This document shows positions 1-6,083 of a stretch of 7,546 nt of DNA, one piece after another; the stretch's first letter is position 1; each line of letters opens with the position of its first letter. The position numbers were made by a program, and so were the translations under genes. The DNA comes from Flavobacteriia bacterium (GTDB taxonomy: Bacteria; Bacteroidota; Bacteroidia; Flavobacteriales; Flavobacteriaceae). A model generated the notes under the pieces. It worked only from the letters and a program-made list of their open reading frames with translations. It searched no databases and was not told the origin of the DNA. The stretch covers positions 1-7,546 of the forward strand of contig DAOUPQ010000088.1 of the NCBI GenBank assembly GCA_030626085.1, written 5' to 3'.

Positions 1-471
1 AAAACAGCACATAGAAGTGCAATGTTGGCTAATATGGCATGTTCGTTAATTGAGCACAAACGCATCAATACAACTGTCGCAAAAGCCAAAGCATTACGCC
101 AGTTTGTTGAACCTTTAGTGACAAAATCTAAAGAAGATACTACACATAACCGCAGAATAGTTTTTAGAAATTTAAGAGATAAATATGCAGTTACTGAATT
201 GTTTAGAAATGTTGCAGTAAAAGTAGGTGATCGACCTGGAGGATATATTCGTATCATAAAATTAGGAAATCGCTTAGGTGACAATGCTGAAATGGCGATG
301 GTTGAATTTGTTGATTATAACGAATTGTACAACCCTAAAGGAACCAAAAAGAAAAAATCTACACGTAGAAGAGGTAAAAAATCTTCTAATGTAGAAACAG
401 TTAAAACTGAAGTTGCAGCTAAAGTTGAAGAGGTAAAAAGCGAAATCTCTGAAACAAAGGATAAAGCTTAA
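1..471 (+). CDS. rplQ: 50S ribosomal protein L17, 5' end cut by window edge
   Basis: L17 is a protein of the large ribosomal subunit that binds 23S rRNA. The open frame runs from base 1; the ATG at 22 is internal, because the codons before it (KTAHRSA) match the conserved segment that precedes AMLANM in the family. Compared with E. coli L17 about 12 N-terminal residues are missing. The L17 core is clear: SLIEHKRINTT, the KAKALRQFVEPL helix, NRR, GGYIRIIKLGNRLGDNAEMA and the EFVDYN end. After it comes a tail of about 50 residues: a Lys/Arg block (KKKKSTRRRGKK), then an alternating Glu/Lys stretch to the stop. E. coli L17 has only a few residues there, but such tails are common in Bacteroidota. 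The gene is presumably the last of the rpoA-rplQ ribosomal operon, as the strong terminator 28 bases after the stop suggests. Confidence 0.97.
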   Translation, partial: KTAHRSAMLANMACSLIEHKRINTTVAKAKALRQFVEPLVTKSKEDTTHNRRIVFRNLRDKYAVTELFRNVAVKVGDRPGGYIRIIKLGNRLGDNAEMAMVEFVDYNELYNPKGTKKKKSTRRRGKKSSNVETVKTEVAAKVEEVKSEISETKDKA

Positions 472-498
472 AAAGTTTTCAATTATTTAATAAATTTT

Positions 499-533
499 AA
501 AAGGATATGCTATCTTAGCATATCCTTTTTTTT
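499..533 (+). terminator. intrinsic terminator after rplQ
   Basis: A perfect 14-bp inverted repeat (499-512 with 516-529, core GGATATGCTA/TAGCATATCC) closes on a 3-base loop. The T-run at 526-533 overlaps the end of the stem. This is a textbook Rho-independent terminator and should end the ribosomal protein operon. The next start codon lies only 21 bases beyond the T-run. Confidence 0.92.
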
Positions 534-554
534 AACCTTTTAAAATTCAATAAT

Positions 555-1214
555 ATGAAGTCAATTATTAAATTAGTAGTTATACTTTCATTTTTTCAAG
601 TGTATAGTCAAGGTAAAGAACAAGATCCATATGGAGGACAAATATATTCTCCTAGTCAATTTACTGGTAATAGGTTTTTGGATAAAGAAGATGAATTTAC
701 TGGAACAACATATTTGTTTTCTGAATGGGAAAATGATGGTAAATTTTATATAAATGGAAAGTCTTATAAGTTAAATAATGTCAATATCAATGCTTTAAAA
801 AACGATCTTGAATCAAAGATAGGAAAAGATTCGATTTTAGTTTACGATAAATATAAAATTGATTCAGTAGTAATTAATAATAGAAAATTTAAAAAATATG
901 ATGATAATTCATTTTATGAAGTGGTATATGAAGGAGGTAATAGATCTTTATTAAAAAAGTATAAAGTTGATGTTGTTAAAGGGACTTATAATGTTGCTCA
1001 AGGAAAATATGACAAGACCAAATTAAAAGTATCTGATACATATTATATCAAAGAAGGAGAAAATATAACTAATTATAATTTGAGCAAAAAATCGATTTTA
1101 AAACTTTGTGAAGGTAATGAAGCTAGTATTAAGAAATATATTAAAACAAATAAACTATCCATTAAAAAAGATGCAGATATAGCAAAAATATTAAAATATA
1201 ATGCAACTTTATAA
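555..1214 (+). CDS. exported protein of unrecognised family (intact copy)
   Basis: I do not recognise this 219-residue protein. Residues 1-18 look like a signal peptide: Lys at 2 and 6, a hydrophobic core of Ile, Leu and Val, and a likely cut at VYS|Q. There is no lipobox Cys, so a soluble periplasmic or secreted protein is expected. The mature part has a DKEDEF motif (43-48), GTTYLFSEW (50-58), INGKSYKL (66-73) and a second half rich in Lys and Tyr (YYIKEGE 163-169; NKLSIKKDADIAKILKY near the end). It contains a single Cys (185) and no recognisable catalytic motif. It starts 21 bases after the rplQ terminator, so there is little room for a promoter. The stop overlaps the next start by one base (TAATG), suggesting translational coupling. 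The next gene is a damaged paralogue. Function unknown; confidence is in the gene, not in a role. Confidence 0.85.
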   Translation: MKSIIKLVVILSFFQVYSQGKEQDPYGGQIYSPSQFTGNRFLDKEDEFTGTTYLFSEWENDGKFYINGKSYKLNNVNINALKNDLESKIGKDSILVYDKYKIDSVVINNRKFKKYDDNSFYEVVYEGGNRSLLKKYKVDVVKGTYNVAQGKYDKTKLKVSDTYYIKEGENITNYNLSKKSILKLCEGNEASIKKYIKTNKLSIKKDADIAKILKYNATL

Positions 1215-1686
1215 TGCCAAGATTTTTAATAAATATTATTTTTATACTCACTTTCTTTCAGACAGTTGGCCAAAATAGGAATACAGCTGGAGGAGGTCAG
1301 TCCTATACCTATGATAATATTTATGCAACAAGATCTTATGACAAAGAAGATAAATTTTTAGGATCAACTTATTTATTTTCTGAATGGAATAATAATGGCA
1401 TTTTTTATGTACAAGGAAAATCGTATAGAATTGATAATATTGATGCTGTTGAAGGAACTTTTAATTTAGCTAAGGAGCCTATGATAAAACAATGTATAAG
1501 ATTTCAAATAGGTATTTTGTTAAAGAAGGAGATGATATTTTATTATTTAACCCAGGTAAAAATGTTGTTTTAGATATTTTTAAAGAAAATAAAGATGCAG
1601 TAAAAAAATTTGCAAAGAAGAATAAACTTTCCTATAAAAAAGAAACTGATTTGATTAAAATATTTAAATTTTATAATGAAATATAG
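1214..1686 (+). pseudogene. decayed paralogue of the preceding exported protein (deletion plus frameshift)
   Basis: The first 77 codons align without gaps to the upstream gene: a signal peptide ending TVG|Q, then DKEDKF at 43-48 and GSTYLFSEW at 50-58, the same positions. After residue 77 the sequence jumps to the partner's residues 140 onward (VEGTFNLA against VKGTYNVA), so 62 codons (186 bases) are missing in frame. At 1478-1479 a codon is one base short. Reading shifts from the frame of the ATG at 1214, which would stop at 1573, to the frame that continues YDKT...YFVKEGDD...FYNEI. That last part matches the partner over exactly 68 residues up to its stop at 1686. The break is not in a homopolymer and shows no slippery heptamer, so a plain indel is likelier than programmed frameshifting. 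The second half also contains an internal ATG at 1492, but a separate 64-residue gene there is unlikely. Confidence 0.8.
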
Positions 1687-1687
1687 T

Positions 1688-1695
1688 TATTTTTG
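1688..1695 (+). promoter_or_regulatory. possible -7 element upstream of carA
   Basis: TATTTTTG fits the Bacteroidota -7 consensus TAnnTTTG and lies 55 bases before the carA start. No TTG sits at the matching -33 distance; the nearest, at 1651-1653, is too far upstream. The region is AT-rich, so a chance match is quite possible. Confidence 0.28.
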
Positions 1696-1750
1696 CAATA
1701 ATATTTTTAAAATAAGAATAATTAATTATTTATAAAGTTTGAATTGAAAA

Positions 1751-2851
1751 ATGAAATACAAACAGCAAAAAAGAGCGATTTTACTTTTAGCAGACGGAAC
1801 TATTTTTGAAGGAAAATCAATAGGTATTGATGGAACTGCAGTTGGTGAAATTTGCTTTAACACTGGAATGACAGGCTATCAGGAAATCTTCACAGATCCT
1901 TCTTATTATGGCCAGCTAATGGTTTCAACCAATGCACATATTGGAAACTATGGTGTTAATTATAATGAACAAGAGTCAGACTCAATAAAAATTGCCGGTT
2001 TAGTTTGTAGGAATTTCAGTTATGAATATTCAAGAGAGAATGCAGATATTTCATTGTATGAATATTTCGAGAAGCAAAACTTTGTTGCAATCAGCAATGT
2101 AGATACCAGGGCTTTGGTTAGCTATATTAGAGATAAAGGAGCGATGAATGCAATAATTTCTACTGAAACTGATATTGAGGTATTACAAAAGAAATTGAAA
2201 GAAGTGCCTTTAATGGATGGTTTGGAATTGGCTTCAAAAGTATCGACCAAAAAAGCTTATACCGTTGGTGATAAAAATGCAAAATATAAAATTGCTGCTC
2301 TGGATATTGGAATCAAACAGAATATTCTCAACAACTTAACTCAAAGAGATTGTTATGTGAAAGTTTTTCCATACGATTCATCTTTTGAAGAAATGTGTTC
2401 TTTTGAACCTGATGGATATTTTTTATCAAACGGACCAGGTGATCCTAATCCGTTAGTTAAAGCTCAAAATGTTGCAAAAGAAATCATTGAGAAAGATCTT
2501 CCATTATTTGGGATTTGTCTGGGACATCAGGTTATTGCTTTAGCCAATGGAATTTCAACCTATAAAATGCATAATGGACATAGAGGAATCAATCACCCTG
2601 TAAAGAATTTAATGACCGGTAAAGGTGAGATCACATCTCAAAATCATGGTTTTGTTGTTGATAAAAAGGAAGTTGAAAAAAATAAAGAATTTCAAATTAC
2701 ACATGTGCATTTAAATGACGATACTTTAGCTGGAATGAAGATGAAAAACAAAAATTGTTTTTCTGTCCAATATCATCCCGAAGCTAGTCCCGGTCCACAT
2801 GATTCTTCCTATTTATTTGACCAATTTATTGAAAATATTAATAAAAATTAA
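1751..2851 (+). CDS. carA: carbamoyl-phosphate synthase, glutamine-hydrolysing small subunit
   Basis: CarA strips ammonia from glutamine and channels it to CarB, which makes carbamoyl phosphate from bicarbonate, ammonia and 2 ATP for arginine and pyrimidine synthesis in the cytoplasm. At 366 residues it is about normal length (E. coli CarA is 382). The N-terminal CarA domain shows LLLADGTIFEG and FNTGMTGYQEIFTDPSYYGQ (36-55). The C-terminal class I glutamine amidotransferase domain has the SNGPGDP loop (226-232), the nucleophile elbow GICLGHQ with Cys256, and the rest of the triad in QYHPEASPGP (His342, Glu344). All catalytic residues are present. The chosen ATG gives the usual short lead into the family's first strand; the leader (TTGAAAAATG) is A-rich with no Shine-Dalgarno. 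No carB is seen, so the large subunit is encoded elsewhere. No clear terminator precedes eno. Confidence 0.97.
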   Translation: MKYKQQKRAILLLADGTIFEGKSIGIDGTAVGEICFNTGMTGYQEIFTDPSYYGQLMVSTNAHIGNYGVNYNEQESDSIKIAGLVCRNFSYEYSRENADISLYEYFEKQNFVAISNVDTRALVSYIRDKGAMNAIISTETDIEVLQKKLKEVPLMDGLELASKVSTKKAYTVGDKNAKYKIAALDIGIKQNILNNLTQRDCYVKVFPYDSSFEEMCSFEPDGYFLSNGPGDPNPLVKAQNVAKEIIEKDLPLFGICLGHQVIALANGISTYKMHNGHRGINHPVKNLMTGKGEITSQNHGFVVDKKEVEKNKEFQITHVHLNDDTLAGMKMKNKNCFSVQYHPEASPGPHDSSYLFDQFIENINKN

Positions 2852-2881
2852 TCTGTTATAAGGAGTTATTCATAACGAAAA

Positions 2882-2914
2882 CTTAAGTAAAAAATAACAT
2901 TTTTTCTTCTTAAG
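2882..2914 (+). other. AT-rich hairpin in the carA-eno spacer
   Basis: CTTAAG at 2882-2887 pairs with CTTAAG at 2909-2914, and AAAAAAT (2889-2895) with ATTTTTT (2899-2905) around an AAC loop, leaving a small internal loop. There is no GC-rich core and no T-run after the outer stem, so it is a poor terminator at best. It may be a weak stop for carA transcripts or a chance fold in AT-rich DNA. Confidence 0.25.
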
Positions 2915-2930
2915 ATTTACTTCTTTTGAG

Positions 2931-2938
2931 TAACTTTA
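2931..2938 (+). promoter_or_regulatory. possible -7 element upstream of eno
   Basis: TAACTTTA differs by one base from TAnnTTTG and ends 25 bases before the eno start, a sensible leader length. Before it is TTACTTC (2917-2923), also found before the first citrate synthase promoter candidate. I see no TTG at the -33 distance. Confidence 0.35.
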
Positions 2939-2963
2939 CAAATCAATATTAAAAAATAAAAAA

Positions 2964-4256
2964 ATGAGTATAATTTTAGATATCCACGCAAGACAAATTT
3001 TCGATTCAAGAGGAAACCCAACTGTAGAAGTAGATGTAATAACTGAAAACGGAGTTCTCGGCAGGGCTGCTGTTCCTTCAGGCGCATCAACCGGTGTTCA
3101 CGAAGCTGTTGAATTACGTGATGGTGGGAAAGACTATATGGGAAAAGGCGTATTAAAAGCTGTAGAAAATGTAAATGAAATAATTGCCGAAGAACTTTTA
3201 GGAATGTCGGTATTTGAACAAAACATCATTGATCAGATAATGATTGATCTGGACGGAACACCTAACAAATCAAAACTTGGTGCCAATGCAATATTAGGAG
3301 TTTCTTTAGCAGTTGCAAAGGCAGCAGCAAATGAATCAAATATGTCATTGTACAGATATGTAGGGGGAGTAAGTGCAAATACTTTACCTGTGCCTATGAT
3401 GAATATTGTAAATGGAGGGTCACATTCCGATGCGCCTATAGCATTTCAGGAATTTATGATTGTGCCGGTAAAAGCTAAAAGTTTTACACATGCCATTAAA
3501 ATGGGAACTGAAATATTCCATAATTTAAAAAACATCCTACACGATAGAAATTTGAGTACAGCAGTTGGTGATGAAGGAGGGTTTGCTCCAAGTTTTGACG
3601 GTACGGAAGATGCAATTGAAACTATAATTAAAGCTATTTCAAAAGCAGGTTATAAAGCCGGTGATGATGTTATGTTAGCTTTGGATTGCGCTGCAGCAGA
3701 ATTCTATGAAGATGGTAAATATAATTATGCCAAATTTGAAGGTAAATCAGGAGTGGTTAGAAATTCTAAAGAACAAGCCGAATATTTGGCAGAATTAGCC
3801 GAAAAATATCCATTGATCTCTATAGAAGATGGTATGGATGAAGATGATTGGGATGGCTGGAAATATTTAACCGAAATAATTGGTGATAAAGTCCAATTGG
3901 TAGGTGATGATCTATTTGTAACTAACGTTGAAAGACTTTCAAAAGGAATTAAAAACAATATCGCAAATTCTATTTTGATCAAAGTAAATCAAATAGGAAC
4001 GTTAACTGAAACCATCTCAGCTGTAAATATGGCTCATAATGCCGGATACACTTCAGTAATGTCTCACCGTTCAGGTGAAACTGAAGATAATACCATTGCT
4101 GATCTTGCCGTTGCGTTAAATACTGGTCAAATAAAAACCGGTTCAGCTTCAAGAAGTGATCGTATGGCAAAATACAATCAATTGTTAAGAATTGAAGAAG
4201 AATTAATGAGCAATGCTTATTTCCCCGGAATGAAAGCTTTTAAAGTGAAAAGTTAG
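2964..4256 (+). CDS. eno: enolase (phosphopyruvate hydratase)
   Basis: Enolase interconverts 2-phosphoglycerate and phosphoenolpyruvate in lower glycolysis and gluconeogenesis. At 430 residues it matches E. coli enolase (432) and is colinear from ILDIHARQIFDSRGNPTVEV to the RIEEEL end. The magnesium ligands are visible at Asp241 (ALDCAAAEF), Glu288 (SIEDGMDEDDWDGW) and Asp315 (VGDDLFVTN). The catalytic general acid/base residues are Glu204 (VGDEGGFAP) and Lys340 (ILIKVNQIG). His368 in the SHRSGETED signature and GASTGVHEAVELRDG near residue 40, the mobile substrate loop, complete the site. No catalytic residue is missing. The leader is almost pure A with no Shine-Dalgarno. It sits 112 bases after carA and ends in its own terminator. 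Open frames on the opposite strand in this region are shadows of the gene. Confidence 0.98.
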   Translation: MSIILDIHARQIFDSRGNPTVEVDVITENGVLGRAAVPSGASTGVHEAVELRDGGKDYMGKGVLKAVENVNEIIAEELLGMSVFEQNIIDQIMIDLDGTPNKSKLGANAILGVSLAVAKAAANESNMSLYRYVGGVSANTLPVPMMNIVNGGSHSDAPIAFQEFMIVPVKAKSFTHAIKMGTEIFHNLKNILHDRNLSTAVGDEGGFAPSFDGTEDAIETIIKAISKAGYKAGDDVMLALDCAAAEFYEDGKYNYAKFEGKSGVVRNSKEQAEYLAELAEKYPLISIEDGMDEDDWDGWKYLTEIIGDKVQLVGDDLFVTNVERLSKGIKNNIANSILIKVNQIGTLTETISAVNMAHNAGYTSVMSHRSGETEDNTIADLAVALNTGQIKTGSASRSDRMAKYNQLLRIEEELMSNAYFPGMKAFKVKS

Positions 4257-4277
4257 TTTTTCAATAAATAATATTTT

Positions 4278-4311
4278 AAGCCAATTTATTAAATATAAAT
4301 TGGCTTTTTTT
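4278..4311 (+). terminator. intrinsic terminator after eno
   Basis: A perfect 12-bp stem (4278-4289 with 4295-4306, core AAGCCAATTTA/TAAATTGGCTT) has a 5-base loop and a T-run at 4305-4311. It begins 21 bases after the eno stop and separates eno from the citrate synthase that follows. Confidence 0.88.
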
Positions 4312-4378
4312 ATAAGTACTGTTGGTTGCATAAAGAAAATTTATGATAAAAATCAGTTTTATAAGTAATATTACTTCG

Positions 4379-4386
4379 TAACTTTG
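4379..4386 (+). promoter_or_regulatory. possible -7 element of the first citrate synthase
   Basis: TAACTTTG is an exact fit to TAnnTTTG and ends 39 bases before the ATG, just after the eno terminator, where a new promoter is needed. The -33 region has only a T-rich stretch (around 4356-4360) and no clean TTG, so the assignment rests on the -7 match and position. Confidence 0.45.
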
Positions 4387-4425
4387 GTAGGAGTTTAAAA
4401 AATAATTTAAAAAGCAAAAGATATT

Positions 4426-5736
4426 ATGAGTAAATTAAAAAGAAAATTATTCAAAAAAATTGAGGAACATCGACCAAGAACAACCAGATTGTTGAAGGAG
4501 TATGGAGACAAAGTAATCGATCAAGTTACAGTAGCTCAAGCAATTGGGGGTATGAGAGGGATAAAGAGTTTGGTAACAGATATTTCTTATCTTGATCCTC
4601 AAGAAGGAATTCGTTACAGAGGTTTTACATTGCCCGAAGTACTAGAAAAACTTCCTAAACCAGAAGGTGCAGAAATGCCTTATGTTGAGGGCTTATATTA
4701 TTTACTTCTTACCGGAAAAATTCCAAGTCAGAAAGAAGTTGAAGAGGTAGTTGTTGATTTTAATAATAGAAGAATAATACCTCGTTATGTTTGGGATGTT
4801 ATTGATTCTTTTCCTAGTAATAGTCATCCTATGGCGATTTTATCAGCTGCTGTAATGAGTTTGCAAAGGGAATCCCATTTTAATATTGAGTATCAACAAG
4901 GTATCAGTAAGATGGATTATTGGAGTTCAACTTATGAAGATGCAACAAATTTAATGGCAAAAATGCCACTTATTGGAGCTTATATTTATAATAAACTTTA
5001 CCACCCTGAAAAAGGACATCGTTATCCAAAGCCAACCTTAGATCTAGGTGGTAACTTTGCTTATATGATGGGAAAAGAAAAACCTTATGACGATGTTTCA
5101 CGAATGTATTTTATCATACATGCTGATCATGAAAGTGGAAATGTAAGTGCCCATACCGGACATTTAGTTGCCAGTTCATTATCAGATGTTTATTATGCTA
5201 CTTCAGCAATGATCAATGGTTTAGCAGGTCCGTTACACGGATTGGCCAATCAGGAAGTATTGCGTTGGTTGCAAGGATTAAGAGAGCAAATGGGCGGTAA
5301 ATTACCTTCAGAAGCTGAAATGAAAAAATATGTTTGGGATACTTTAAATAACGGTCAGGTGATACCGGGTTACGGACATGCAGTATTGCGTAAAACAGAT
5401 CCAAGATATACTGTTCAGAGAGAATTTTGTTTAAAACATCTTCCAAACGATGATATCTTTAAATATGTTGACGCACTTTACAATGTTGTACCTGATATTT
5501 TAAGAGAACACGGTAAAGCAAAAAATCCATGGCCAAATGTTGATGCACAATCAGGAGTTGTTCAATGGCATTATGGAGTTACACAATTTGATTTTTATAC
5601 TGTATTATTTGCTATTGGTAGATCTATTGGAGTTCTATCAAATATTATTTGGGATAGAGCTTTAGGTTATTCATTAGAAAGACCTAAATCAATTACTACA
5701 GATATGTTAGAAGATATGGTTGGTATTAAAAAGTAA
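4426..5736 (+). CDS. citrate synthase, mitochondrial/eukaryote-like (type I) form
   Basis: Predicted to condense acetyl-CoA and oxaloacetate to citrate at the entry of the TCA cycle. The 436-residue protein is colinear with animal mitochondrial citrate synthase rather than with bacterial GltA: GGMRGIKSLV, LDPQEGIRYRGF, DHESGNVSAHT, GLAGPLHGLANQEVLRWL, GYGHAVLRKTDPRY, KNPWPNVDAQSG and ALGYSLERPKS. The catalytic triad is His271, His318 and Asp373, matching pig His274, His320 and Asp375. Other substrate residues are kept: His235, Arg327, Arg399 and Arg419. The N-terminus has no targeting sequence beyond a short basic helix, as expected in a bacterium. Type I enzymes are dimers and lack the GltA NADH-regulatory domain. 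Eukaryote-like citrate synthases are known in some bacteria, for example Geobacter. It has its own promoter candidate and terminator. A 2-methylcitrate synthase is possible, as some fungal ones are of this type, but no prp gene is nearby. Confidence 0.94.
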   Translation: MSKLKRKLFKKIEEHRPRTTRLLKEYGDKVIDQVTVAQAIGGMRGIKSLVTDISYLDPQEGIRYRGFTLPEVLEKLPKPEGAEMPYVEGLYYLLLTGKIPSQKEVEEVVVDFNNRRIIPRYVWDVIDSFPSNSHPMAILSAAVMSLQRESHFNIEYQQGISKMDYWSSTYEDATNLMAKMPLIGAYIYNKLYHPEKGHRYPKPTLDLGGNFAYMMGKEKPYDDVSRMYFIIHADHESGNVSAHTGHLVASSLSDVYYATSAMINGLAGPLHGLANQEVLRWLQGLREQMGGKLPSEAEMKKYVWDTLNNGQVIPGYGHAVLRKTDPRYTVQREFCLKHLPNDDIFKYVDALYNVVPDILREHGKAKNPWPNVDAQSGVVQWHYGVTQFDFYTVLFAIGRSIGVLSNIIWDRALGYSLERPKSITTDMLEDMVGIKK

Positions 5737-5741
5737 AAGAT

Positions 5742-5767
5742 ATTAATTAAGTTTACATTTAATTAAT
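5742..5767. repeat. short AT-only inverted repeat
   Basis: ATTAATTAA (5742-5750) and TTAATTAAT (5759-5767) form a perfect 9-bp inverted repeat with an 8-base spacer, just after the citrate synthase stop and before the terminator. It contains no G or C and may be chance in this base composition. Confidence 0.3.
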
Positions 5768-5777
5768 TGGATTTATT

Positions 5778-5809
5778 AAGCCTTGCCTAATTTGGCAGGG
5801 CTTTTTTTT
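5778..5809 (+). terminator. intrinsic terminator after the first citrate synthase
   Basis: A 10-bp stem (AAGCCTTGCC 5778-5787 with GGCAGGGCTT 5794-5803, one G-U pair), a 6-base loop and an eight-base T-run (5802-5809) lie 41 bases after the stop codon. It makes the two citrate synthases separate transcription units. Confidence 0.9.
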
Positions 5810-5842
5810 AGTATTTATTTGATTTTAGAACAAGGAACAAGG

Positions 5843-5860
5843 AATTCAGATTTCTGAATT
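5843..5860. repeat. 18-base palindrome
   Basis: AATTCAGA (5843-5850) and TCTGAATT (5853-5860) are perfect inverted copies around TT. No T-run follows, so it is not a terminator. It could be an operator-like site or part of a repeat element. Confidence 0.4.
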
Positions 5861-5902
5861 TAAAAAAGAAGAAACTTCTATATTCTAAGATCGTTAATCC
5901 CT

Positions 5903-5958
5903 GCCACGCCTCAGGCGGGCTTGTTCGATATCAATTTTGATTTTAAAACAAGTCTGCC
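5903..5958. repeat. GC-rich, REP-like block with two overlapping hairpins
   Basis: GCC-A-CGCC (5903-5910) pairs with GGCGGGC (5914-5920) around a TCA loop, with one bulged A. The right arm can instead pair downstream: 5914-5925 with 5947-5958 (AACAAGTCTGCC), 12 bp including two G-U pairs. A smaller ATCAA/TTGAT hairpin (5930-5941) lies inside that loop. The two main folds share 5914-5920 and exclude each other. The block is sharply GC-rich in an AT-rich spacer. Similar GC-rich palindromes are dispersed in many Bacteroidota genomes; that this is one of them is inference. Confidence 0.45.
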
Positions 5959-6050
5959 AGCTGTAGGTTGGGAACCAAAAATGAAGATTTTTTAAAATAC
6001 ATTTTTGTTTTTTAGACCATATTAAATTTTTAAACTACATCAAATTTTCT

Positions 6051-6058
6051 TATTTTCG
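6051..6058 (+). promoter_or_regulatory. weak -7-like element before the second citrate synthase
   Basis: TATTTTCG matches TAnnTTTG at all but one position and ends 25 bases before the ATG, the same spacing as the eno candidate. No TTG is found at the -33 distance. A promoter must lie in this spacer because the upstream terminator is strong, but its exact place is uncertain. Confidence 0.25.
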
Positions 6059-6083
6059 AGACACTAACAAAAAAAATCATAAA

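Larger units (their letters stand above)
5810..6083. other. non-coding spacer between the two citrate synthases
   Basis: With the preceding terminator this makes 347 bases without a gene. No ORF of interest is seen on either strand. It holds a tandem 7-base repeat (GAACAAG at 5828-5834 and 5835-5841), a small palindrome (AATTCAGA/TCTGAATT, 5843-5860), a GC-rich hairpin block (5903-5958) and then a T- and A-rich run to the next start. The mosaic look suggests debris of a dispersed repeat plus the promoter region of the second synthase. Confidence 0.6.

Noticed and set aside
22..471. rplQ starting at the ATG at 22
   Set aside because: The in-frame codons before it match the conserved L17 segment, so the true start is outside the window.
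1472..1485. Programmed frameshift in the decayed paralogue
   Set aside because: No slippery heptamer, stem-loop or internal Shine-Dalgarno is visible at the shift, and the gene also carries a large deletion, so decay is simpler.
1492..1686. Separate 64-residue gene starting at 1492
   Set aside because: Homology to the upstream paralogue continues to the left of this ATG (YDKT from 1480), so it is the displaced second half of the broken gene.
3725..4170. Two reverse-strand open frames inside eno
   Set aside because: They lie wholly opposite a conserved enolase with all active-site residues, and their translations show no plausible protein features.
5213..5446. Reverse-strand open frame inside the first citrate synthase
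   Set aside because: It overlaps the most conserved catalytic part of the synthase and is best explained as a shadow frame.
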